DNA from: Tigriopus japonicus
Taxonomy: Eukaryota; Arthropoda; Copepoda; Harpacticoida; Harpacticidae
Assembly (NCBI GenBank): GCA_010645155.1
Contig: CM021315.1
Span: forward strand, 10,818,006 to 10,882,005
Reading direction: 5' to 3'
DNA: 64,000 nucleotides
This document shows positions 46,661 through 58,900 of the stretch, piece after piece. Position 1 is the stretch's first letter. Every line of letters begins with the position of its first letter. The translations under genes and the position numbers were made by a program. Below the pieces are notes generated by a model, which had not been told where the DNA came from, ran no database searches, and worked only from the letters and a program-made list of their open reading frames with translations.

Positions 46661-48143
46661 GGCAAAAATAAAGTGCCTTGTTATCAGAGGCAGGGTGAAT
46701 TTGTTCCCTCTATTTTTTGTCATATTTACTTTGTTTTGTTTCAAATGTAAGGTTTTAATGACCCAATTTATTGAGTTTATTGTTTTTAATTTTTGGGGCA
46801 TTGGTACATATTCTACACAAAAGGATTTTTTTTTGTATTACAACATTTTGGCAAATGTACAAACCTGAATGTTTTTGCACTTTTAACATAGATATTTTCA
46901 TGCTTACTCTTGTAGTACCTGGCAGGCAATCAAATAATGATAATTATCCATAAAAACAGTCATTTTTACAATTTTGAAAAATGAATAAAAAGATTAAAGT
47001 TCATGCTCTTCAACAACTACTTTTTGAATTGCTGGAGCTTTGTATATTCCGAGTTTTGATGACATTGAATGATGTTTTGGGTCATTCTTATTAACATACT
47101 TCATTAAGTTCATTACTTGACCAAACACAATAAAAACTTAACACGTTCATTTTTCCAACAACCATCATTAATATGTAGGATACATAAAGAAAAAGGTCTG
47201 TCAAAAAACACTAACAAGAACAAAGTATGCATCTTAAAGCTTGAAAAACGTCGATGGTATACTAAAGCGTACTTGGGATTTGAATTGTTCTCCAGTGTCA
47301 AAATTGATGGTCTACCCTGCACTCTCATTGCGATCTTTTTCTTGCAATCTCTGGGGAATTTATTATCCTCCGTTACAAAAATGCTAACTGGATCAAACGA
47401 TCGAACAACTCATCATAAACTTGATCCAAATCTTCAAGAATCGAGGTCACAGATGAAGAGCTTTGGAGTACTTGTACTTCATAATCATGTGTTCGAATAA
47501 GCATGTTTGAAATTAAATTTCGTTGTGACTTGGATTTTCAAACAAAACTATAAAGTACTTCTAGGTCCAGAGGTTCAATGTATCGCTGGCACGATTTTCT
47601 AATCTGTTCACTTCCTCTGCTTAGGACATGACATGATCTCATTAACTTTCTTCGTAAATCGCCTCTCTCCCACATTCATATTATGGCACTGTAAAACAAA
47701 TTTTTCAGTACCATCCCCAATTTTCATGGAATAAACCAAGGAATTCTTAAGACATGGAAGCCTCCGCTCAGGCGTTTAGGTGTGGGTTTTTTATAAATCG
47801 AATTCAATTCAAGCAAATGACTTTGTTTTGCTAAGACTGATTAAACAATCATTCAAGGATGGCGTTTGCTAAATTTCGGAGAAACAACGTTTTGAATTTT
47901 GTAACGCGCTGAAACGAGAGAAAAAATGATCCTGCAATCGTCATTTAGTACGATTGTAGGTTCATATGTTCCGTCTGAAGAGCAATCCTTCAAATTACTT
48001 TAACAATCTAACTGATACAAAGTTCAGCCGATCAAGTTGAAATAAAGGCTGTGAGCTTTGAATTGCCACCTAGACAAATGGTCTAATTAAATTTTTCTCT
48101 GTCTGGAAGAGAAGTCGAAAAATGGATTTTGCCTACGCTAAAT

Positions 48144-48968
48144 CAAGGAGGACGGTATTACGTGGAGTGGGATCGAGCGAGGGAGCGTTACCGTATTGGT
48201 GTGAATTTTCCTTCGTGATAGCTTGGAGTTAATGAAGAAATGCATTATAATTCGAATTAAAGTCGTTTTATTGACATAAGTCATAAAACAAAAGTGCACA
48301 AGGATTCAATGAGCAATAATTTGATGCCCCATTCATGTCTCTCAGAAGAATTAAAACTGTGTTATTTCATTGTGTTAAGTCAAATATCTTCAAACTCCTG
48401 ATCTACTGACTTGCTTTGTGATAGTGATTGTCGATCTTTTATTGAAAGCAACATTGTTTTTATCATTGGGATTCTTCTAGGGCATTCTTTCCTTTGTACA
48501 ATGATAAAAATGTTACTCTCTATCTCTGTTTTTAGCACTTAATTGGGGTGTTAAAGACAAAAAAAGACTGTAAAATGTTGAAAAAAGTTACAAAGAAGAT
48601 TTTTTTATCATTTTACAAAGGGAAAAATGCCCTTAAACAATCCCAATCATAAAAAACATGTTGCTTTTAACAAAAGATGGACAATCACTATCACAAAGCA
48701 AGTCAGTAGATCAGGAGTTTGAAGATATTTGACTTAACACAATGAAATAACACAGTTTTAATTCTTTTGATAGACATGAATGGGGCATCAAATTATTGCT
48801 CATTGAATCCTTGTGCACTTTTGTTTTATGACTTATGTCAATAAAACGACTTTAATTCGAATTATAATGCATTTCATCATTAACTCCAAGCTATCACGCA
48901 GGAAAATTCACACCAACGCGGTAACGCGCCCTCGCTCGATCCCACTCCACGTAATACCGTCCTCCTTG
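48144..48968. mobile_element. 825-bp foldback in tubulin intron 1, 7-bp TSD
   Basis: The arms 48144-48511 and 48600-48968 are inverted copies (CAAGGAGGACGGTATTACG at the outer end, AATGATAAAAA at the inner end), with roughly nine bases in ten matching. A perfect 7-bp duplication, GCTAAAT, flanks it (48137-48143, 48969-48975). CAAG termini and the 7-bp duplication link it to the palindromic MITEs at 2122 and 24119, though the bodies differ. It has no coding capacity. Confidence 0.92.
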
Positions 48969-49264
48969 GCTAAATAAACAAACTTGCCCTCTTCTGGTAA
49001 TTTTTGATCCAAAAAGGTGAACTCATTCCTTTTGATGCTCTCTTTAGCACTTAGCTTTACATCTAGGCAATCATTTTTGACGGCGCTACATTCTTGTGTA
49101 AAAAAGTATTTTTGCTTAATTAAAATAGTTACTGGTTTTGTTAGTCAAATGGTTCAAAAAGTTTAGTAGCTCTGTCAAGGATACCATGAGAAGATTGAAT
49201 GTATGAGTGAGAGACGCATGAAAACATACCTATGATTGATTGCCTACTTTTTCTGATGTTCCAG

Positions 49265-49956
49265 ATCGCAACGGCCGTGGTGGAACCCTACAACTCATTA
49301 CTCTTCACTCACACGTCCTTGGATCACAGCGACGTGTCCTTTCTCGTGGATAATGAGGCCATCTACGAATTGTGTCACAAGATGCTTAACGTAGACCGTC
49401 CCACTTATACCAATCTCAATCGCTTGATCGCTCAAATCATCTCCTCCATCACGGCATCCCTGCGCTTTGACGGCGCGCTCAACGTAGATCTGACCGAGTT
49501 CCAGACCAATCTAGTTCCCTATCCCCGGATCCATTTCCCCTTGGCCACCTATTGTCCCATCATATCCCCAGCCAAGGCCCAACATGAGCGTCTTTCCGTG
49601 GACGAAATGACCAAAACGTGCTTTGAGTCCGATTACCAAATGGTCAAATGCAATCCCAAGGACGGGAAATACATGGCAGTCTGTCTCCTGTACCGTGGCG
49701 ATGTCGTCCCCAAGGATGTCAACGCGAGCATTGCTCAGATCAAAGTCCAGAAGTCGATTCAATTCGTGGATTGGTGTCCCACAGGGTTCAAGGTTGGCAT
49801 CAACTACCAACCTCCTACTGTGGTGCCTGGAGGGGATCTGGCCAAAGTGGCGCGCGCTGTTTGTTGTCTTTCTAATACCACAGCGATCCTAGCGGCTTGG
49901 CAACGCATCGATCACAAATTCGATCTCATGTACGCTAAACGAGCGTTCGTGCATTG
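49265..49956 (+). CDS. TUBA: alpha-tubulin, exon 2 (residues 177-407)
   Basis: Carries the intermediate domain and most of the C-terminal domain. It opens [13 protein letters not shown] after TTCCAG and closes inside the Trp codon of AFVHW, before [32 protein letters not shown] (with E254, the glutamate that triggers GTP hydrolysis in beta-tubulin), [29 protein letters not shown] and [13 protein letters not shown] are all intact. Differences from common isotypes cluster at surface positions (for example [19 protein letters not shown]). No frameshift is present, so the gene is functional. Confidence 0.97.
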
Positions 49957-52645
49957 GTAAGTTTGGGTTCCCATCGGCTGGGGGGTTCATATTTGATGTG
50001 AATTTCTAGATATGCTTGAGAAAACTTAAGGAAAAACTGGCGATTGAGAAGATGGGAGATACAAATTGTAAGGGCAACGAAACAGTGCGTTCGAAAGAAA
50101 GATAAAAAAGAGTCAGACAGCTATCTTTAGAAACAGATGATCTGATTACATTTAACATTTGATCCTTTTTATTGCTGCTATTAGAATTCCTATTCGCAAA
50201 TAATTGTAAAGAATTGTATTGGAACTAAGATTAATGTGGAACTATGTGTATTTTTTGCAATTTGGATGATTCATCTTAAACATTTTGAAGGTTTGATGAT
50301 TTTATTGACTTATATTGATTTTATGGGATGGCCAATCTAATCTGCATTTTAATTGAATAACGAAAAACTTGTGAAAAGTCTTTCCAAAATGACAATAATC
50401 TGGACGATAAAGCATCATGACAAATAAATATTTTTTTTAAATAATAATAATAATAATCTTTTTTGCGTGTTTTAATTAAAAGCACATTGGATATACAGAT
50501 TCAATACATGTCAATTGATTGTAATTGGAGGTTCCCATTCTGGTTTCAAAGCCGAAAAAAAAGAAGTAATCAACAATTTTGAGTAACAAAGGGAAAACAT
50601 GAATGAAGTAAGACTTGATGTTAGTTTTTGATAGCTAACAAAGTTATTCTTATTCGTAATTTTTTAAAGCAATCCCATTCTAACCTAATTCAGATGAAAT
50701 AATTTGTAATTTGCATTGTTTCGAACCTCAGAAGCTAAAATGCGACAACCTCTCCGCTCATAATTAAAATCATAACATTTTCCCAACTGTAACACAAATC
50801 ATCCTCACTTTCTTTTCATGGAGATGTAAACACATTTCTTGGCACAACACCAAGGCTTGACAAGAATGGATTATTGGGACAACTTCGAAAAAATGCGACA
50901 TAATAGTGACGGACAAATCGTTTTCTAATTACTAGTTTTCTGCCAGCTTTTCAAAATGTGTTTAGAATACCTGAAATCATCTTGTTCTAGAGAAACACTT
51001 GACGAATTCTTGATATTTTGCCGACCCTTTATATAAAGTAAGCCAAATGAATTTGATAATTAAACTAGTAAGATATCAAGACATTTACAAAATTAGCCCT
51101 AGTCGAGCAAGTCAATGTAAAGAAGTTCAATTAAGCATTTCAAACTGTCCCTCTAAAATTTGTCTCGTGAAATATTCTGTTTCACTATTTCAGCTAAATT
51201 AACCAATTAGGGAACAAATTTTGACCAAGGAAGAAATGATTGGCTGTGAATTAAATCAAATTCGAATAATTGGGCCAATCAAAGAGTAAAAAAATTAAAT
51301 TGAAAAATTATGTCCACCATGAAGTCCAGGTGAGCTCTTTCTAAATCCAAGAGTAGAAGAAAATGTCTGACACCCATGTCAAAGCCTTAAAACTTCTCCC
51401 ATAAATGCATTTAGAAAACGCTATCACAACTGAAGTGATCCAATGTTGGAAAGTAAATATTGAAATCATTGGAATGAATAATTACTTTCAAGCAACTTTT
51501 AGCAACACGCTAAAACTTGGGACTGTATGTTAATATCCATTCATGATAAACGTTTAAAAATGTGCATGACTATCAGCCATTGCCAGCTTTAATTAAGTAC
51601 TCACTAAGCTGAGTTGCATGCTTCAAACAATATGCATCAAATTGAGTTTCAATGAAGGACTTCACCTAAAGTTTAAAATAGACGCCTATAGATGGCGCGG
51701 AAGGGGAGGCAAGTAAAGAGCAAAGTCTTGTGGGCTTACCACATAGTACTTGCCCCCTTTTTGCACCACCTATTGGCATTTTTTTAAAGCTTGAGTTAAA
51801 ATCCTATATTATTTATGAAAACCATGCCGATATTCAACGTCAAAGTACTGCCCATTGCAGCCCAACAGAGTTTCTCCAGGTATCTCTTTCATATGCCAAG
51901 AACATCTTAAATCAGGGATGGTGAGGCTGGTGTTTAGTTTTCTATGGGGGGTGGGTGGGTGTTTATGTTTAATATCTGCATCAAAGTGATAGACTAATAC
52001 TGTAATCATTATTGAACGTTTTTTGTCAACATTAGGAGACCAAACGTTAGTTGTGATGAAAGTCCCCTTCACAAATTTTCAGTTGTAAAATGATAACTTT
52101 GTGAACAATAACATTCAGAAATAATTTCATGAAATCATTCAAAAAAAATCAAAAAAAAAATATTTTTCACTAAGACTGAACTTAAGTCATTGATCAAGGA
52201 AAACATTTTTGTGACAGTATTTAAATTCTGTTTTTTACTAACATCCACTTGAAATATGAGGACCATGAACAAAAATTGTAATTAGGAATTTACTTTCAGC
52301 TATAATAAAAGCAAGTTGGAAGAAAATAGCTCAAATCGTGTTATTCATGTTACAGCTGACAGAAGAAAAAAACTTAAGGTGCCTTAGATTTGATAGACTA
52401 TGAGCGTTAATAGTGAGCTCAATTAATTACTAGGGTAAAAAGTTGTGCCTGCCCAAACTTTTGTATTGAAGAGAGCATAAAAACATTACTCTCCAGAGAA
52501 TACAGTACTTCTTGGCCTCGCTGTCCATTTTTGCAGATGTCCTTGAGAAAGGAAAAAGACGCGCTTTCCTGCCAACTTGTCGAATAACATTATTTGGCCT
52601 CAAGGAGCTCCCAATTGAGTGTTCTCCACGTGCTTTTGTTTTCAG
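49957..52645 (+). other. alpha-tubulin intron 2 (2689 bp)
   Basis: GTAAGT ... GTTTTCAG, splitting a Trp codon after its second base. It is AT-rich, with a short AAT microsatellite at 50439-50457 and a scrap of the CAAG MITE right end near 52439-52520. No nested gene was recognised. Confidence 0.9.
50439..50457. repeat. AAT microsatellite
   Basis: About six AAT units in tubulin intron 2. Confidence 0.8.
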
Positions 52646-52778
52646 GTACGTGGGCGAAGGTATGGAAGAGGGCGAATTTTCGGAGGCTCGAGAGGATCTT
52701 GCAGCATTGGAACTGGATTACGAGGAGGTTGGAAATGATAATTTGTCAGCTTCTGAGGACTATGACGAGGAAGAATAA
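52646..52778 (+). CDS. TUBA: alpha-tubulin, exon 3 and C-terminal tail
   Basis: Completes the Trp codon, then reads [29 protein letters not shown] and the acidic tail [14 protein letters not shown], then TAA. The [12 protein letters not shown] block is a tubulin hallmark. The tail ends in Glu: the terminal Tyr of typical alpha-tubulins, the substrate of the tyrosination/detyrosination cycle, is absent, although a Tyr lies four residues from the end. The isotype should therefore behave as permanently detyrosinated. Confidence 0.95.
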
Positions 52779-52875
52779 TGATGATGCTGTGGTCCCTTGG
52801 GGTTTTGGGTGGAACTCTGACCAATATTTTCTCTCCCTCCTCCACTAAAAACTGCAGTGATCTTTTTTTTTTGAA

Positions 52876-52881
52876 AATAAA
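52876..52881 (+). other. polyadenylation signal of alpha-tubulin
   Basis: AATAAA 98 bp after the stop codon, following a T-run. Confidence 0.65.
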
Positions 52882-54903
52882 CGACTTGTGAATCACGCCT
52901 CCGATAAATTTCGAGGGTCATATTTTTAAACTGAAATATGAATAGTAGCGTTATCGATTAGGAAAATAGTTTGAAACAAACGACTTTTTTACGCTAGTCA
53001 CGACAAATTTGGGCTTTTTATTAATTCAAGTTAATGTTTGAACTTTCGTCTGGAGTGATGAATTAGTTATGAACAAAGGCAACCACTTTAAAGTCTTTTT
53101 TCCCTGCACTCTTTTTTTTTAATTTGAGGTACTCTTTTTGGAATCGATCTGACATCGGAACGACGCAAAAAGAGCGATAAAATTACAAGTTATTGAGGTC
53201 AATCATTTTGTCAATTATGAATCGTTATACCTTGCGTGACAAGCACAACAAGTTCTCAGTATTCTAAGGAAGATTGGTTCACTATTTCCTCTGAGAAAGT
53301 CAATGTACAAAAATCATTAATCTATTGTAAAGTTGAAAATTCATAAATTAAAAAAGGCATTTCAAAAAACGAGAAACCGTAAGAGAGCGCTTATGTTTTA
53401 AGGTTGAATAATATTTTTTTCAGTGATCATAAGGGCATTTTAGTGCTTCAAATTTATTTTTTTCTAATCATGCTTTTTGTCTTATGTTATGGTCTTTTTG
53501 AAATAATATGATTAGATACCTTCTAATTTCCAATAACCTATCTTCTCCTTCTATTCCTTCAAAAATTGAACATTTTTGATATTTCATCTAATGGCAAGAA
53601 CAACCTTAAAAACGTTCGACACAACGTAAAATGTCTCAAAAAAGGGACAATGTTGTCCCAAGTCAAAAAAACGAAAAACTGAAAAGGAAAAACGTTGATT
53701 TTTTTTACTTTGAGCCCTTTGTTTGCCAGTTTGCTTTTTTTCGGGCCGTATTTTTAAGTTATGTCTTTCAGGACAATTGGGTGTTACAACACCCAAACGA
53801 GTTACTTGTTTCTTGTTCTTTTGTCCTGAAAGAGTTAAAAAACTTCTTTGTAGGCATTTTTCAGATACCCTTATCCTTTCCTCCGTTTGTGACGGGTTTT
53901 GAGTCGGGAGTGTTGCCAGGTTGCATTAAACTTTTTGACCAAAGACCTAAACAAGGAGCAATATGGCAACACTCGAGCTGGATTAAGTTCGAGTTCCATC
54001 GATAGTTACAAAAATAGATTTCGAGTCAACAGTGCTGCCAAATTTTATTTGGGTTTAGGCCTTTTGTCCTTTGAGAGGTTTAGTGGTGGTAAGCTTTTGA
54101 CTCTTCAGGACCAAAATGGCAAAACTATGGCAAAAATCGAACTTGAAATCTTTTAGGACCCTTTATTGACCACCCCAAATTAGCCCTTGATTTCTTCTAA
54201 CACAACCAACCACATTGACTCACCAATTGCAAATGATAGTTCGCCAAACACCAATAAATTTTCAGAGCCGAACGTTGTACTTTGATGCTTTCCAATCTTA
54301 CGTGCTGAAATTGATGAAACAATGAAAAATCACTCGGTTTATCCATTTATACGACACTTTTCTTGTTTAAATGTCATTCATGTGGAATATAAGCATCTTG
54401 TTACATTTGCTAGGCTTTGTTCGGTTCAACTTGAAATAGCGCTAGCGTTAAATGCTTCCCGAATTACGACCAAAATGACATTGCGTTTGCAATGTTATTA
54501 AAAAGAGATTTCTTCAGCAAAAAACGAGTGAATTGGAGACAAATTTGACATTTATGAGACGCATGACAAGCTTGCACTAAACTTTATGTGGTCTTTCCTG
54601 TTTTTCCGGAAGTAAAACTGGTTATCCTCGGGTCCACAAATATCCAAGAACGTTTCCATTTTACATGACATGTGCTCAAGGATTAATTGAGATATTTAGG
54701 GCAAGTGAGAATTAAATGCCAAGTTCGGAAGCGACAGAAGAATGACTAATTATTCTCGGCTGAGCTTTCTACTTTTGAATCAACTCCCAAGCTCTTTTAC
54801 GAACGTCTCGAAATATGGAAAAAGTACAGACTATAGCACTTGTACAGACACACGATCTCGAATAAATGGAGAGATGGATTTGGGCACCAAACAAGGAAAA
54901 AAC
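52882..54903. other. unrecognised DNA with short inverted repeats
   Basis: CTTTCAGGACAA (from 53765) and its perfect complement TTGTCCTGAAAG (to 53832) enclose a second small hairpin, TTGGGTGTT/AACACCCAA. This is followed by the AGTGTTGCCA repeat at 53894-53973. No gene was recognised. Confidence 0.45.
53894..53973. repeat. AGTGTTGCCA inverted-repeat element, copy 2
   Basis: Shares its termini and the inner TTTTTGACCAAAGACCTAAA block with 40904-41020, but is about 37 bp shorter. Confidence 0.75.
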
Positions 54904-55344
54904 GGTAATGGTGACGATGAGAGGTCCGGTCGAAAGAGCAAACCAGTGACACCAGAACTTTACGAACAAATCGTGCCAAAAAAGAGGGTCAAATTCGGCT
55001 ACATAGAAGCAAATTGTTTCTGTCATGGTTTGGCATTTCAGCAAACAAATTTGAAAACCTAAGTAGTAATGATTTAGAGAAATTCAAGCATTTTACGTAG
55101 AATACTTTACCTGCAAGAATGAATTTCAGATCAAAAATGCTTGTTTGAGGAATGAAAATTTTCCTCTGAGCAATATCTTAAGATGTTTTTCTTTCTGTTT
55201 TGAAAGTGGAACATATTTAAAATGAAAGGAAGTTTTTTCTGTTAATTGGCTTGCCATTATTTAACTTGAAACTACTGATTTTGTAATATCTGGCAACACT
55301 CCTTTGTTGTTCTTTCGTTCGGACCTCACATCGCCACCATTACC
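54904..55344. mobile_element. GGTAATGG MITE, copy 2
   Basis: A 441-bp element with the same ends as 11953-12414: GGTAATGGTGACGATG at the left and CATCGCCACCATTACC at the right. The interiors share the GTTTCTGTTTTGAAAGT-like and TGTAATATCTGGCAAC-like blocks at the same places. Flanking A-rich sequences are similar but not an exact 8-bp duplication. A 106-codon frame that enters it is incidental. Confidence 0.88.
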
Positions 55345-55730
55345 AAAAATAACTTGGACCACGATATTTTTTTGAATTTCTTAAATCACTTTGATGCCGT
55401 TTAAACCGTCAACAGTTTACGCTTTTTAAATTACTAAGAAGAATCCCAAACAAGCATGATGGAAACTAACAAGGGTATTGTTGATTCTTATTTATTCTGT
55501 GATCCATTCATGTGAAAATATATTCTAATAGCGACAAATCCCATATATTTACTATATCTAGTCATTTACCAACATCTCTCTAGATGCAAGATGAACGAGC
55601 CAAAATTAAATGTAACCAACAATAGGAATCATGTTTATCCAATATTTTATCAACCCTGTATAGTGAGTTGTCAAATATCTTGCATTCTAGAATGAAGCAC
55701 CACACTTAGAACAGTACGATAATAACACTG

Positions 55731-55923
55731 ATTTTTTTTTTTTTTTTTTGTTAGTTGCGGATTTTCTAATACCGCTACAAGGAATGCGATTCCTTGCAAA
55801 CAGAAGGATTTCTCCCGACAGCGTATGTTCTATCCCCAGCAGGACTCGAACTCGCGCCGTCTGGGGAAGCTCTTACTCTCGACCCTTAATAACACGTTAG
55901 CACGAGCGGCCATTCTGGCTTCC
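55731..55923 (-). mobile_element. tRNA-derived SINE, single head
   Basis: Minus-strand element with one tRNA-like head (5' GGAAGCCAGAATGGCC; the B box is degraded to GAGTTCGAGTCC) and the LINE-like tail GGAATCGCATTCCTTG, GGTATTAGAAAATCCGC, then an A-run of about 18. It is more diverged than the doubled copy at 43381-43675, suggesting an older insertion. Confidence 0.88.
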
Positions 55924-58900
55924 TTAAAATAGTCCCTTAGAATCAGTGTTTCCAAAGAATTTGAGGATGAAAAGGAAAACTATAGAAAAGGTGTAAGTGT
56001 TTTCTATTAAATATTTTAAAACAATAGAATATTACAGTTCTGCATAACCATGGAAATGATCATGTCTGGTTTTGTTTTTCCCACCCAATGTAGTCTTTCT
56101 TGGACTTTCCTTTTTCTTTTTAAGTCTTGCGGAGTCACCTTGACCTATCTCATGCCTTTGCTATTATAATTATAGTGCTTTAAGTCTAGATGTCCATAGA
56201 GAACCTTGTTGTTTAGCGAGGGTCAAACATTTAACCCAAGTAATCAACACTCCAGAACAATTGAATTCATAATATAACTTAACATGAATATAATTCAACA
56301 AAGGAAGAAATATGCAATGAAGAGCCGTGGCAGGATGTTTAACCATGATATCTCGAAATTTAATGGCAGTTTAACTAGTAATTACTGTTTAAGCTTAAAA
56401 GCTTAAAAACGTATTGCTTATTTTTTGTTATAGGTTCATATTCTTACTTAGAATTACAATATTTTACCAAGTCTGTAAACTCAATTTTACCACTGCTTAC
56501 AATGTGAGCCTGTTGCTCCTTGTTTGGAGATGTTTATTTCCCTCAGAATGAAAAATGGAAAGCGCAAAAAGAGACATTACGTTTAGCTATCTCATTTGAG
56601 GAAAGCCACTTCCTTACGCTACCACTTTTGATCTCATATATTTGTGGAAATGGAGAAACGTATCTAATCTTCCATAGTTGCTCTAGCACATCCAAGACCG
56701 TTAAAAAATTCATTTCTTGAATATTTTGAACATTGGCCCTTTCAAATCCATTAGAGAAGAGCGTGCACTTACTTTCTTGATTAATATTCTAGATTCAAAT
56801 TGTAGATTCTTGGGATATTATGCAAATTCTTTGGACCCCAAAGTTCAGATCGAAATACAAATCCTGGAAGCAAATTAGTTACTGGCAAGCTATTGATCAC
56901 GTCATAAGAATTTTCAATCCATACGGTGGTATTAGAAATTTGCCAATCTTTTGACTCCATAATCATGTAATTTCAATGGTGTAGAAAAGTACCATTCTTG
57001 AATGGGTGTGTCATGTTCAAATATTCTAAGTAAGTCAGTTTAAAAGGACAATACAAAATTACTTGAAGTTTCATCCTTTTCTTGCATAAATGACAAAAAC
57101 AATCAGCAAGCAAGGAGTGAAAAGATCTAAGAAGGCTACACACATTTATCCCATAAGAACATGTCACTTTCAAAGCTGTTGTGCGGACAGTCAAGAGTAG
57201 CCAAACCTGAACTGGGAAGGTCTTGAATTTTCAAATATTGGGTAGGCGTCTAAAAGGTTCGTTTCTTGATTTTGCTTTGTAATAACGAGAAAAACTCCAA
57301 AACTTGTTGGTATACACTTACAAGTTCATTCTATTCAAAATGTTTTCAATAACGTTCTTTTATATTTATAGGAAATCAAAGTCATCCTTACGCTGTGAAG
57401 CCTTTGTTTACGTCAAGAGAGTGACCACTGAGACAGGTAATAAGTGACCCAATTTTCAAAATCAAAGATTTTTGAATGAAGAAGAAAACCAATGAACAAA
57501 GACAACCAGTGACACATTTTTATGGGTACACTCCCTCTAGCATTTTTATAGACTCCACTGGGTCAAGAAAATGACAAAAGAAAAAAGTAAAAAGTGACTC
57601 AAATGTCAAAACCTTCCCATTTAACAAAAATATATACATATATATCCTTAATGTGACCAAGTTCAATCTAAATTTTCAAAGCAAGATTGCTTAAGTAGGC
57701 TTTTGAGCAAAATCAATCTTTGTCATAGCCCACATGGTTACACATTTCAAATTTGCCGCACTCTTGCTCGCTCATCAGCTGGCAACTGGCTTCAAATTCT
57801 TCTCAGTGTGTTCCCTCTAGTGTTTAATGAAACTCAAAGACTTTTACATCTTCAGCAATGTAGGTCCAAAGGGCCAGTTGACCAATTCTTGAAAATTCAA
57901 ATAGTCTAAACAGCCAATTTTGATAACCAATTTAAGAGCGAAGAGAGCCAATCTGTCACTGAGGATATGCTTAAAGCAAGCTGGACCTAATGAAGCCAAT
58001 ATCACTCACTCATGGTTTCACAGATCTGGCTCTTAAATTTAGCTCTAAAGAGCTAAATTTGGTCAGGCTGGTCACTCCAAAGAGATGGTAAAGAAGCAAT
58101 GCAGGCAGCCATTAGGAGCCCAATGCACAAAAAAGTTGAACTCCCCAGCTTTTTCGCTTTCATTTCTAATTGTAAAAATTTTGCAAATGCCACCAAACCT
58201 TTTGTACTCAAACTGGATTATGCAGTTTTGAGTGAGTGATGTTCCCGTCACGAATGAACTCTTTCTTAACGTTCAAAACAAGATTCCGATCACCTTTTGT
58301 TGGGGTGATCTGACCATTGAAGGCATTCGTAGCAAACAGGATTGAAAATCAATTTCTCATCTTAGCAATGTAGATAATTCAGACAAGGTTCACATCTCAA
58401 TCAACAGTCTTTTGGTCCTTTGAAAATAGGGCTTTTATTTACGCACAAAGATTAAAGTTAGATAAGCTTCTCTCTTGATCAGATTCATGCCAAATGTGCA
58501 AAGTCAAGTGACTTGAAAGAGTCAAAGATTGCCGACAAAATCAGGTGCAAAATTTGCAAACCCCTAGAATCAAGAAGGAAAAAACCACCCTGACTTGGCA
58601 CGTTATAAAAGGAATTTGATACGGCTACAATTACTTCTGAATAGCCAGTTCTTGCAATTCAAAATTGATAGTTGATGGAGCTTCTTTTACCCACCAAGAT
58701 ATGGACCAAAGGTAATTGGACATTAAAAAAAGGCAATCCTAGAACATAACCGTTTCTCATCGCTTAATCACCGCTATCAAAGTTTGGACGATGCTAGTTT
58801 GACCGCCTGGGGTTATAAGTTGTTTGCTCACGATTTCTTTTTCCATATTTTGAGTTGCACAATTGGAATGTCTGAATTGCAAGAAGGGTTTCCAATCCAT

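Larger units (their letters stand above)
45619..49264 (+). other. alpha-tubulin intron 1 (3646 bp)
   Basis: GTGAGC ... TGATGTTCCAG, phase 0. It holds an 825-bp foldback element (48144-48968), a possible 44-codon nested mini-gene (46526-46660) and a scrap of the CAAG MITE near 49014-49060. A 127-codon open frame at 47117-47500 matches nothing I know. Confidence 0.9.

Noticed and set aside
47117..47500. 127-codon open frame in tubulin intron 1
   Set aside because: No recognisable motif and composition like the intron; length is possible by chance in this much sequence.
57373..57437. Possible internal exon between TTTATAG and GTAATAAG, open in one phase
   Set aside because: Too short to separate from chance and with no partner exon in the window.
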